A stretch of DNA of 64,000 bases. It comes from Burkholderiales bacterium. Its GTDB lineage: Bacteria; Pseudomonadota; Gammaproteobacteria; Burkholderiales; Burkholderiaceae_C. The position numbers and the translations under genes are program-made. The DNA lies in assembly GCA_947381415.1 (NCBI GenBank), contig CANCVB010000010.1:16858-80857 (forward strand). The letters run 5' to 3'. Below the pieces are notes generated by a model. It worked only from the letters and a program-made list of their open reading frames with translations. It was not told the origin of the DNA and did no database searches. This document shows, one piece after another, positions 45,712 to 53,511 of the stretch. How positions within the stretch are numbered: position 1 is the first letter of the stretch; every line of letters starts with the position of its first letter.

Positions 45712-46431
45712 ATGCGCTACCCGTTTATTTTTCTATGCAGTATGTTGGCACTTGCGGCTTGTGACAAGCCTTCCAACGACAACCCTTTGTTCCCTTTGGC
45801 AGAGGGCAAACGCTGGACTTACCAGATTGAAACTGTCTACGACAACCCGGAAAGCAAAACGGTCAAACAAACCTTGGAAGTGCACAACTTAGGCAGTGCC
45901 AGTTTGGCCGATGGCTCGAACGCTTGGCTTAGACGCACGAGCAACGGCCATGAATACTGGTTTCAAATTTCGGATCAAGGTGTGCAACGTGTGGCCATGA
46001 AGTCGCCTTTGCAAGAGCAAGCGGTGATGGACGAAGCGCCACGTCAAGTCATCTCCAACGCCATGGTTGTGGGGACCCAATGGAAGCACAACACCACGCC
46101 GTATTTCTTGCGTCGTCGCAACGAAACACCCTCAGAATTTCGCTATGTAGACAAGTTCAAAAGTATTCCCATGACTTACACCTTGGCTGCGGTGGATGAA
46201 GCCTTGGATACCCCTGCAGGTCGCTTCGAACATTGCGCACGGGTAGAAGGTCAAATGGAGTTGATGCTGTGGCATGACGACATCTATGCTTACAAACCCA
46301 CCCCTTTATTGACCCGAGAGTGGTATTGCCCGGGGGTGGGACTGGCGCAGTTTGAACGTGATGAACCGACCACAGCCAAGTTTTTCCAAGGTGGTCACTT
46401 GCGTATGCGTTTGCTCGGTTTCACGCCTTAA
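45712..46431 (+). CDS. Lipoprotein of unknown function
   Basis: 239 residues with a lipoprotein signal: MRYPFIFLCSMLALAAC has the lipobox LAAC, cysteine 17, followed by Asp at +2, which in enterics favours inner-membrane retention. The mature domain is beta-rich (FPLAEGKRWTYQIETVYD, DTPAGRFEHCARVEGQM). It is the last gene of the ExbB/ExbD-like operon and is followed by a terminator. The family was not identified. Confidence 0.65.
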   Translation: MRYPFIFLCSMLALAACDKPSNDNPLFPLAEGKRWTYQIETVYDNPESKTVKQTLEVHNLGSASLADGSNAWLRRTSNGHEYWFQISDQGVQRVAMKSPLQEQAVMDEAPRQVISNAMVVGTQWKHNTTPYFLRRRNETPSEFRYVDKFKSIPMTYTLAAVDEALDTPAGRFEHCARVEGQMELMLWHDDIYAYKPTPLLTREWYCPGVGLAQFERDEPTTAKFFQGGHLRMRLLGFTP

Positions 46432-46467
46432 CTGAACCCAAACTTACTTATAACTTTTCAGCTTCTT

Positions 46468-46497
46468 ACACATCCAAACGCGGGTGTGTTTCTTTTT
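46468..46497 (+). terminator. Intrinsic terminator after the ExbB/ExbD-like operon
   Basis: ACACATCC and GGGTGTGT pair (one T-G wobble) around AAACGC, followed by TTTCTTTTT. It separates the four-gene operon from the xoxF promoter. Confidence 0.65.
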
Positions 46498-46525
46498 GAG
46501 AATTTCGATGAATTGAATACCCCAA

Positions 46526-46558
46526 CTAGGGTTTCCGCTAGGCTCGGTCTTATATAAG
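46526..46558 (+). promoter_or_regulatory. CTAGGG-type operator and -10 element upstream of xoxF
   Basis: CTAGGG-TTTC-CGCTAG (46,526-46,541, one mismatch in the second arm) precedes TATAAG (46,553-46,558) by about 22 bases centre to centre. The start codon is 65 bases further on. The geometry equals that at pqqA, suggesting the same activator. Confidence 0.6.
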
Positions 46559-46623
46559 TCTTTCAAAATGTATGGGTTAGTTGAATTTCCCGTTGTTCTT
46601 TATTTAACCCTGAAGGAACTTGT

Positions 46624-48303
46624 ATGAAACTGTTAGTGAAATCAGTCGCGTTGGCTGCCGTTCTCGGCACAGCAACGTTGGCCAGTGCGCAAAGCTGGCC
46701 CACCTATGGTGGCGACACCGGCAACACACGCTATAGCGAAGGCACACAAGTGACCGCCGCTAACGTGAACAAGTTGTCTGTCAAATGGGCGCTGCAACTC
46801 GGCTCCAACCGTTCACAAGAATCGTCCCCCATTTTGGTTGGCGATACTTTGTACGTGACCTCTTCTTTCGGCCCCAAAAACGTTTTTGCTGTGAATGCAA
46901 AAACCGGTGAAATCCGTTGGAAATACTCTCCTGAGATGCCCAAAGCGATTGACCAATACGCTTGCTGTGACGTGAACAGCCGCGGTGTGGCTTACAACGA
47001 CGGCAAGATCTTCTTTGGCCGCTTGGACTCTCAAGTCACTGCTCTCGACGCCAAAACCGGTAAAGAGTTGTGGACTTCCAAAGTGGTTGACTACACCCAA
47101 GGTTCTGTCATCACTTCACCCCCCACCATTGCTAAAAACCTGGTTATCACCGGTTTCGGCGGCGGTGAGTACGGCGTTCGTGGCGCATTGGTTGCCCTAG
47201 ACCAAGGTACTGGTAAAGAAGTGTGGCGTACCCACACTGTGCCAATTGGCAACGAAAAAAATGCTGACACCTGGAAAGGTGACTCTGGCAAAACAGGCGG
47301 CGGCGCTGCTTGGAACGTTGGCTCCTACGATCCCAAGTTGAACTTGGTTTACTACGGTACCAGCAACCCCTCTCCCTGGTCTGCTTCTGTTCGCGGCAAC
47401 GACTCCTCTGACGTGGGCAAGTTCTCCAACTTGTACACCGCTTCCGTCGTGGCTTTGAACCCTGACACCGGCAACATCGTTTGGCATTACCAGTTCACAC
47501 CCCATGATGCATGGGACTACGACGGTGTGAACGAATTGGTTTTTGCTGACCTGCCTGTTGACGGCAAAAAAGTGCCTGTCATCATGCAAGCCAACCGTAA
47601 CGGCTTCTTCTATGTGATCGACCGTGCCAATGGCAAGTTGATCTCTGCCAAGCAGTTTGTGAACGGTGTGAACTGGGCCACTGGTATTGACCTGAAAACA
47701 GGTTCTCCCATCGAAACAGCTGGTAACGCTAAGCGTCCTCAGCTGAAAAAATGGGCCAAAGACATTTGCCCCAACTTGCTTGGCGGCAAAAACTGGATGC
47801 CCATGTCCTACAACCCCAACACCGGCTTGGTCTACATCCCCACACTTAACCTGTGTATGGACCTCGAAGGCGTGCAAGAAGAGTACAAACGCGGCCAATT
47901 CTTTTTGGGCGTGAACTTTGACTTGGGCAAAGTTGGTCCTGGTGGCCACGGCGGCGGTTTGAAAGCTTGGGACCCCGTTGCACAAAAAGAAGTTTGGTTC
48001 AACAAAGACGAACTGCCTTGGGGCGGCGGCACCATGACCACCAAAACAGGTCTGGTGTTCTCTGGTGACCTGAAAGGTAACTTCCGTGCCAACGACGCCA
48101 AGACTGGTAAAGAACTGTGGAAATTCGCTACAGGTTCTGGCATCTCTGCCGCACCTATCTCCTACACCTTAGACGGCAAGCAATACATCGCCGTGGTGTC
48201 AGGCCGTACACAATCCATCCCCGCCTTCTTGGGCGCTTTGGGTGAAAAAATGGTTGCTGCCAGCCCTGAAGGCGGCACCTTGTTTGTGTTCGCTCTGAAC
48301 TGA
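46624..48303 (+). CDS. PQQ-dependent alcohol dehydrogenase, lanthanide type (XoxF/ExaF-like)
   Basis: 559 residues with a Sec signal peptide (1-22) and AAGGA before the start. It is an eight-bladed PQQ propeller: the vicinal disulfide CC at 114-115, Glu182 (GGGEYGVRG), Asn248 (TSNPSPW), the catalytic Asp298 and, two residues on, Asp300 in HDAWDYDGVN. The extra Asp is the lanthanide ligand; calcium MxaF has Ala there. Codon choice is strongly biased, suggesting high expression. It oxidises a primary alcohol to an aldehyde in the periplasm, giving electrons to a cytochrome c. Methanol versus longer alcohols cannot be decided from sequence alone. Confidence 0.93.
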   Translation: MKLLVKSVALAAVLGTATLASAQSWPTYGGDTGNTRYSEGTQVTAANVNKLSVKWALQLGSNRSQESSPILVGDTLYVTSSFGPKNVFAVNAKTGEIRWKYSPEMPKAIDQYACCDVNSRGVAYNDGKIFFGRLDSQVTALDAKTGKELWTSKVVDYTQGSVITSPPTIAKNLVITGFGGGEYGVRGALVALDQGTGKEVWRTHTVPIGNEKNADTWKGDSGKTGGGAAWNVGSYDPKLNLVYYGTSNPSPWSASVRGNDSSDVGKFSNLYTASVVALNPDTGNIVWHYQFTPHDAWDYDGVNELVFADLPVDGKKVPVIMQANRNGFFYVIDRANGKLISAKQFVNGVNWATGIDLKTGSPIETAGNAKRPQLKKWAKDICPNLLGGKNWMPMSYNPNTGLVYIPTLNLCMDLEGVQEEYKRGQFFLGVNFDLGKVGPGGHGGGLKAWDPVAQKEVWFNKDELPWGGGTMTTKTGLVFSGDLKGNFRANDAKTGKELWKFATGSGISAAPISYTLDGKQYIAVVSGRTQSIPAFLGALGEKMVAASPEGGTLFVFALN

Positions 48304-48320
48304 TCGAAGATGTGAGCTAA

Positions 48321-48346
48321 ACACCGCCTTTCGGGGCGGTGTTTTT
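48321..48346 (+). terminator. Intrinsic terminator after the XoxF-type gene
   Basis: ACACCGCC pairs with GGCGGTGT around TTTCGG, followed by a T-run. It makes the dehydrogenase largely monocistronic, with partial read-through to the XoxJ-XoxG gene. Confidence 0.85.
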
Positions 48347-48435
48347 CCATCCAAAGCCAAAGGTTGGCTTTTAAAACGCTGTAGACAACAACAGTTTTTT
48401 CAAAGTCTTAACTTTATTTTCCTCGGAGATTGTTT

Positions 48436-49596
48436 ATGTTTAAGCTGATTTCAACGCCTGCACGGTTGGCGCTTGCCTCGTTATTCATGGCAACTGTCAC
48501 CTCCTCAGCCTTGGCTGCTGAGCCATTGCGTGTGTGCTCTGACCCCGATAACCTGCCATTCAGCAAATCGGACGGCCCAGAGAAAGGGTTGTACATAGAT
48601 TTGGCGGAAATGGTCGGCAAACGATTGGGGACCACTGTGGAATACGTGTGGTGGTTGTCTTTCAACCAACGCAGAGCATTGCGCAACACCATGGAAGGTT
48701 GCGACGCTTACTTTGCATTGCCAGCAGATGCTGAATACCGCGTCAAAGGTGTCGAAAAAAGCAAGGCTTTTTTAAATGTCAGCTACGCCATCGTTGCCCC
48801 TGCGGGTCAATCCTTTACAGGTTTGCCTGACCTCAAAGGCAAGCGTGTCGGGGTGATGTTCGGCTCGCCTCCCCAAATTTTGCTGGCCACTCGCGAGGGT
48901 TACACATGGAACACTTTCCGTACCCACGAGCAATTGTTTGAAGCGCTCAACAAAGGCGAAGTGGATTTGGCATTGATGTGGGGACCCAGCGCTGGTTTTG
49001 ACAATCTCAAGCAATTCAATAGCCGCTGGCAAGTGTTGCCTGTGCGTGGAGAGAGCTTGGGTGGACAGGTGGCTGTGGCGGTTTCCAAGTCTAAGCCAGG
49101 TCTGAAAGACCAAATCAACCAAGCCTTGGATGACTTGCAACCTGAGATCTCCAAATTGGTGGTGAAGTACGGATTCCCAACACAATCACCTATTGATTTG
49201 GTTAGAAGCACCAAATCTCTGCATACACCTGCTCTGCCTTTGCAAACAGCACAACAAAAACCATCAACAGCGTCTTCCGGCTTTATGCGTGTGGGCATGA
49301 AAGAGCAGCAAAGGACTGAGTGGGTTGTTGCCAATGCTGGTTTAAGCCCTGAAGAAGCGAAATCGGTTTTCAACAACAAATGTTCGCACTGCCATGGTCA
49401 AAATGGCGCTTCACCCGTGATGGAAAGGGACCTGCGTAAACTCAGCATGCGCTACAAAGAAAACTGGAAAGATGTGGCATTTACCACCATCACCAAAGGC
49501 CGTCCTGACTTGGGTATGCCCACTTGGGGCGGCATCATTCCCGAAGATGAAATCAAGAGCATCATCGAGTTCTTGGTGACCGTTCAAAAGAACTGA
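48436..49596 (+). CDS. XoxJ-like periplasmic binding protein fused to a XoxG-like cytochrome c
   Basis: 386 residues from the ATG with GGAG seven bases upstream. A signal peptide (about 1-28) is followed by a solute-binding domain (LRVCSDPDNLPFSKSDGPEKG, VGVMFGSPPQ) of the quinoprotein-associated XoxJ/MxaJ family up to about residue 260. A linker leads to a monohaem cytochrome c domain with CSHCH (316-320) and the Met ligand at 361 (LGMPTWGG). Normally these are two genes, xoxJ and xoxG. It probably matures or docks with the upstream dehydrogenase and takes its electrons. Confidence 0.88.
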   Translation: MFKLISTPARLALASLFMATVTSSALAAEPLRVCSDPDNLPFSKSDGPEKGLYIDLAEMVGKRLGTTVEYVWWLSFNQRRALRNTMEGCDAYFALPADAEYRVKGVEKSKAFLNVSYAIVAPAGQSFTGLPDLKGKRVGVMFGSPPQILLATREGYTWNTFRTHEQLFEALNKGEVDLALMWGPSAGFDNLKQFNSRWQVLPVRGESLGGQVAVAVSKSKPGLKDQINQALDDLQPEISKLVVKYGFPTQSPIDLVRSTKSLHTPALPLQTAQQKPSTASSGFMRVGMKEQQRTEWVVANAGLSPEEAKSVFNNKCSHCHGQNGASPVMERDLRKLSMRYKENWKDVAFTTITKGRPDLGMPTWGGIIPEDEIKSIIEFLVTVQKN

Positions 49597-49618
49597 TCCC
49601 ACTGCCAGTCTCAGTGAA

Positions 49619-49646
49619 AACCACCTCTTTAGAGGTGGTTTTTTTT
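49619..49646. terminator. Bidirectional terminator between converging genes
   Basis: AACCACCTCT and AGAGGTGGTT form a near-complete stem with T-runs on the plus side and A-run on the other. It serves the XoxJ-XoxG gene and the HIBADH-family gene that ends at 49,650. Confidence 0.8.
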
Positions 49647-49649
49647 CGC

Positions 49650-50555
49650 CTAGCGTTGGTGTGAGGGAGGCAAGCCGTTTTGCTCCGCCACAAAATCAGC
49701 CAGCATTGGGACAAACAATTGCCCTTCGCCCTTGGCCTCCATGGCGGCAAATGCGGTTTTGACCATGGCCTGAATAGGCGACAAGGCGCCTATCTCATTG
49801 GCCAAGCTTGCCATGTAACGCATATCTTTGTGGGCATTACTGATGGTGAATTTGTGTGCATTGCGGTCACCATCGATAGTCCATTTCATGAAGGTATCGT
49901 AAAAGGGGCTACGCATCCTGCCTGAACCTATAACGGAATGAAATTGCTCTTTGCTCAAACCGGCTTTGCGGGCAATAGACAATGCCTCGGAGAACAATGC
50001 TGCATAACCCATAGCCAGAAAGTTATTGACCAGTTTCATGGTGTGACCCAATCCCACGGGACCTAAATGCACGATATTGGCAGCCCAACATTCGATGACC
50101 GGTTTGACTTTGGCAAACAATGCATCGTCTGCACCCACCATGGCATCCAAGGTGCCAGCTTCAGCTTCGACAGGTGTTCGTCCCAGCGGCGCATCCATGA
50201 AATGCATACCTTGGGCTTTTGCAGCCTCAGCAAGTTGTTGGGTGGATACAGGGTTGGACGTGGAGCAATCAATCACGATCAGGCCTTGTTTGCCACTGGC
50301 CAACAAGCCTTGTGGACCATGCATCAAGGACTCTACCTGGGGTGAGCCTGTGACACAGATATGAACAATGTCGCACTGTTGTGCCAAGGCTTTGGCCGTG
50401 GTGACCTCGGTGGCGCCTAGGGCTTTAAGGCGTTCGACAGGTTCACGGTTCTTATTGCCCAGAATGACCAACGGGTAGCCTTTGGTAACCAAATTCTTTG
50501 CCATCCCTGCGCCCATAAATCCGACGCCAATAAACCCAATCACTGGTTTTGTCAT
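49650..50555 (-). CDS. 3-hydroxyisobutyrate dehydrogenase-family NAD(P) oxidoreductase
   Basis: 301 residues. The N-terminal Rossmann motif is GFIGVGFMGAGMAKNL, and the catalytic Lys is in GLGHTMKLVNNFL. The substrate loop reads DAPLGRTPVEAEAGTL rather than the usual DAPVSGG form, so the substrate may differ from 3-hydroxyisobutyrate; tartronate semialdehyde or another short semialdehyde is possible. It stands between terminators and is probably its own unit within the quinoprotein island. Confidence 0.83.
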   Translation of the reverse strand: MTKPVIGFIGVGFMGAGMAKNLVTKGYPLVILGNKNREPVERLKALGATEVTTAKALAQQCDIVHICVTGSPQVESLMHGPQGLLASGKQGLIVIDCSTSNPVSTQQLAEAAKAQGMHFMDAPLGRTPVEAEAGTLDAMVGADDALFAKVKPVIECWAANIVHLGPVGLGHTMKLVNNFLAMGYAALFSEALSIARKAGLSKEQFHSVIGSGRMRSPFYDTFMKWTIDGDRNAHKFTISNAHKDMRYMASLANEIGALSPIQAMVKTAFAAMEAKGEGQLFVPMLADFVAEQNGLPPSHQR

Positions 50556-50583
50556 GCTGTTTTCCTTTCATGAAGACGAAAAA

Positions 50584-50607
50584 AAAGAGCGGGATAAACC
50601 GCTCTTT
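50584..50607 (-). terminator. Intrinsic terminator after the second iorAB pair
   Basis: On the minus strand AAAGAGCGG pairs with CCGCTCTTT around TTTATC, followed by more T. It lies 62 bases after the end of the molybdenum subunit gene. Confidence 0.8.
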
Positions 50608-50627
50608 GAAGGCATATCTGTCTGAGA

Positions 50628-50655
50628 CTGCCCAACAGCTTGTGCTGTTGGGCAG
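50628..50655 (-). other. Perfect 12-bp hairpin before the iorAB terminator
   Basis: CTGCCCAACAGC and GCTGTTGGGCAG pair perfectly around TTGT. With no T-run on the minus strand it is not a terminator. It lies 14 bases after the stop codon, copying the pqqA layout (plain hairpin, then terminator), and may stabilise the mRNA 3' end. Confidence 0.5.
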
Positions 50656-50668
50656 GTCAGAGGGAGAT

Positions 50669-52810
50669 TTAAGCTTCTTGGATCGCTTTGCCAGTGATAG
50701 GCAGGTTGCGAACACGCTTACCAGTGAGCTTGGCAACAGCGTTGGCCAAAGCTGGCACGATGGTGGCAGTGACTGGCTCGCCAATACCGCCAGGCTTCTC
50801 AGCGCTCTTGACCAAAATAATATCCACCAAGGGAGATTCGTTGGTACGAACCATGGGGTAGGTATTGAAGTTGGTTTGCTGAATCACGCCGCCTTCGATG
50901 GTGATGGCTTGCTTGAGCGCAGTACCCATGCCCATGATGACCATGGACTGGATTTGTTGCTCAACGATTTCAGGGTTCACGATGATGCCCATGTCGGCAG
51001 CGACAGTGGCTTTGTGAACTTTGACTTCGCCATCAGCGCCTTGGCTGATTTCTGCAACGACTGCAACATAAGTGTCGTAGCCTTCCATGATGGCAACACC
51101 CAAAGCACGTCCTTTAGGAGCACCTTTGCTGTAACCAGCCTTGGCTGTTGCCAGCTTCAGCACGTTTTGGAAGCGTGGCTTGCCTTCCAACATAGACATA
51201 CGGAACTCGACAGGGTCTTTGCCAGCAGCCAGCGCCATTTCGTCAACGAAGCTTTCGTTGGCGAAACAGTTCATGTTGTGGCTCACACCGCGCCAGTAAC
51301 CAACACGCAAACCAGCGTCATGGATGACGAGATCGTGCTGGGTATTGGCAATGTTGTAAGGAGCAACCGCTGCTTCAACCATGAAGGGGTCCATGGTGTC
51401 TTTTGGCAGACCAAACGCACGCTGTGTGATGGACTGTGAAGTGACCTTGAAGTGCAGGCCAACAGGCTTACCGCTTGCATCCAAGCCAGCGTGGAGCTGG
51501 TTGTAACCAACGGGGCGATAGAAGTCATGGGTCATGTCGTCTTCGCGTGACCAGATCAACTTGACGGGCAATTTGACCGCTTTGGAGATTTGGGCAGCTT
51601 GTACAACGAAGTCCAACTCGATACGACGACCGAAGCCACCGCCCAAGAAGGTTGTTTCCACTGACACGTCTTCAGGCTTCATGCCCAGAGCAGCAGCTGC
51701 AGCACCTTGGGCGCCTTGCTGGAACTGGGTTGGGCCAATCAGTCGAGCCTTGCCACCGCTAACGTGAGCCGTGAAGTTCATGGGCTCTAGGGGTGAATGT
51801 GACTGCAAAGGTGTCACGTAAGTAGCGCTGAGCTTTTTGGCGGCACCTGCGATGGCACCAGAAGCATCGCCTTTGGCAGGCTGAATGGGCAGCACTTTGC
51901 CTGAAGCAGCAGCTTCTTTGTGGCTGGCCAACATGGAAGCGGTTGACAAAGATGCGCCAGCACCGCTGTCCCATTGGATTTTCAGGGCTTTGCGGGCTTT
52001 GACAGCTTGCCAGTAAGTTGCAGCAACCACAGCGACGCCATCAGGAATTTCAACCACATCAACCACGCCAGGCATGGCTTTGGCAGCAGCGCTATCGACA
52101 CTGGCTACTTTGCCACCGATGACGGGAGATTGCTCCAAGCTGGCGTAAACCATGCCTGGTAATTTGACGTCGATACCGAATTGGGCTGTACCGTTGACTT
52201 TGGCGGGTACGTCAGTACGGGGAACGCGCTTGCCAACCACACGGAAGTCTTTGGCAGCCTTGATAGCGGGCTTCTCGGGAACAGGTTGCTTGGAAGCAGC
52301 GTCAGCCATTTGACCGTAGGTGGCTTTCTTGCCGCCGGGGCCAATCAACATGCCGTTGTCAGCTTTCACAGCGCTGGCAGGGACACCCCACTCAGCGGCA
52401 GCGGCAGCCACCAACATTTCACGCACTTGTGCGCCAGCGATACGCAGCTTTTCGTAGCCTTCGCGAACGGATGTAGAACCGCCAGTGATCATGGCGCCCA
52501 ACAAGGCGTTGACGTAAACAGCGTTAGGTGCGCCAGCAGCCACATTGACTTTGGTCACGTCGATGTTCAACTCTTCAGCGATCAACATAGGCATAGAGGT
52601 GTAAACACCTTGACCCATTTCTGAACGAGCAGAAATCAATGTGATGCTGTTGTCGTCGGCGATATGCACCCAAGCATTTGGTGTGTGCAATGTGCCAGCG
52701 GCCATGGTTTCTGCGACTGTGCCAGGCAACACCACGCCCAAAACGAGGCCGGAGGTGGTGACAGTGGTGGTTTTAAGGAAGTCGCGACGATTGGTTTGTG
52801 TGCTCATCAT
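50669..52810 (-). CDS. IorB-type molybdopterin-binding subunit (second copy)
   Basis: 713 residues from the first ATG of an ATGATG pair with AAGGAA upstream; a longer frame has no ribosome site. The TAT signal is NRRDFLKTTTVTT. The family motifs are [34 protein letters not shown] and GGIGEPVTATIVPALANA with the catalytic Glu. It is the periplasmic aldehyde or heterocycle hydroxylase large subunit. Codon bias is strong, like xoxF. Coupling with alcohol dehydrogenases suggests it oxidises the aldehyde they make. Confidence 0.92.
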   Translation of the reverse strand: MMSTQTNRRDFLKTTTVTTSGLVLGVVLPGTVAETMAAGTLHTPNAWVHIADDNSITLISARSEMGQGVYTSMPMLIAEELNIDVTKVNVAAGAPNAVYVNALLGAMITGGSTSVREGYEKLRIAGAQVREMLVAAAAAEWGVPASAVKADNGMLIGPGGKKATYGQMADAASKQPVPEKPAIKAAKDFRVVGKRVPRTDVPAKVNGTAQFGIDVKLPGMVYASLEQSPVIGGKVASVDSAAAKAMPGVVDVVEIPDGVAVVAATYWQAVKARKALKIQWDSGAGASLSTASMLASHKEAAASGKVLPIQPAKGDASGAIAGAAKKLSATYVTPLQSHSPLEPMNFTAHVSGGKARLIGPTQFQQGAQGAAAAALGMKPEDVSVETTFLGGGFGRRIELDFVVQAAQISKAVKLPVKLIWSREDDMTHDFYRPVGYNQLHAGLDASGKPVGLHFKVTSQSITQRAFGLPKDTMDPFMVEAAVAPYNIANTQHDLVIHDAGLRVGYWRGVSHNMNCFANESFVDEMALAAGKDPVEFRMSMLEGKPRFQNVLKLATAKAGYSKGAPKGRALGVAIMEGYDTYVAVVAEISQGADGEVKVHKATVAADMGIIVNPEIVEQQIQSMVIMGMGTALKQAITIEGGVIQQTNFNTYPMVRTNESPLVDIILVKSAEKPGGIGEPVTATIVPALANAVAKLTGKRVRNLPITGKAIQEA

Positions 52811-52827
52811 GGTGTATTTCCTTTGAA

Positions 52828-53292
52828 TTAGGCTTTGCGCATTGAGGATGCAGCATCTTTCACAGCAGCACGGATACGTGTGTATGTACCGCAACGGCAG
52901 ATGTTGCCAGCCATGGCTGCATCAATGTCTGCATCGCTGGGGTTTTTGTTTTTGCTGAGCAGTGCCGCAGCGCTCATGAGCTGACCAGACTGGCAATAGC
53001 CGCACTGGGGAACTTGGTGCTTGACCCATGCTTTTTGCAATGCATGGCTACCAGCAGCGCCCAAGCTTTCAACGGTGCTGACTTTTTGGCCAGCAGCGGT
53101 GCCGATTTGGGTTTGGCATGAACGAACAGCTTCGCCGTTCAAATGCACGGTACAAGCACCGCACAGGCCTGCGCCGCAACCAAATTTGGTTCCGGTCATG
53201 CCGAGTTCATCGCGAAGAACCCACAGCAGAGGGGTATCTGCGTCGGAGTGGGACTGAACGGTTTTACCGTTGACTTGAAGTTGAAGGCTCAT
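52828..53292 (-). CDS. IorA-type [2Fe-2S] subunit (second copy)
   Basis: 154 residues. The first cluster is [17 protein letters not shown], the second [13 protein letters not shown] with [11 protein letters not shown]. It is transcribed before the large subunit (17-base gap) from a region carrying a CTAGGG operator. Its partner is the downstream IorB-type subunit, with which it is co-exported by TAT. No cytochrome subunit is encoded beside it. Confidence 0.92.
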   Translation of the reverse strand: MSLQLQVNGKTVQSHSDADTPLLWVLRDELGMTGTKFGCGAGLCGACTVHLNGEAVRSCQTQIGTAAGQKVSTVESLGAAGSHALQKAWVKHQVPQCGYCQSGQLMSAAALLSKNKNPSDADIDAAMAGNICRCGTYTRIRAAVKDAASSMRKA

Positions 53293-53356
53293 AGATACTT
53301 CCTTGATTGAGGGATGCGGACAGCAGACATATTACTAATTAATCGTTCTTTATACC

Positions 53357-53372
53357 CTAGGGGAACCCCTAG
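53357..53372. promoter_or_regulatory. CTAGGGG-N2-CCCCTAG operator between iorAB and the TonB receptor
   Basis: The strongest copy of the motif: 7-bp arms around AA, with an additional TAGGG half site just after. It sits 65 bases from the iorA start and 140 bases from the TonB-receptor start in a 219-base divergent gap. An imperfect relative (CTAGGC..CCTAAA) is at 53,445-53,460 and an AACACCT/AGGTGTT repeat at 53,399-53,419. Confidence 0.6.
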
Positions 53373-53511
53373 TAGGGTCTCTCAAATTCTCGTTTTGAAA
53401 CACCTGTCATGAAGGTGTTGGCGACCTATTGCAGGAATTTTTCCCTAGGCTCAACCTAAAGTAGCACCTAGAGTCTGCAAATTGTCATATTTTTGAAATT
53501 CATTCCCCGTG

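Noticed and set aside
47197..47985. Long open frame (262 codons) antisense to the XoxF-type gene
   Set aside because: It is a shadow of strong codon bias in the real gene; no ribosome site and no recognisable protein.
46624..48303. Calling the first PQQ dehydrogenase MxaF
   Set aside because: It has Asp300 (lanthanide type) where MxaF has Ala, and there is no mxaG, mxaI or other mxa gene nearby.
53399..53460. Further operator copies (AACACCT/AGGTGTT repeat and CTAGGC..CCTAAA) before the TonB receptor
   Set aside because: Arms are short or mismatched and no -10 element lies at the spacing seen at the other sites; mentioned only within the main operator entry.
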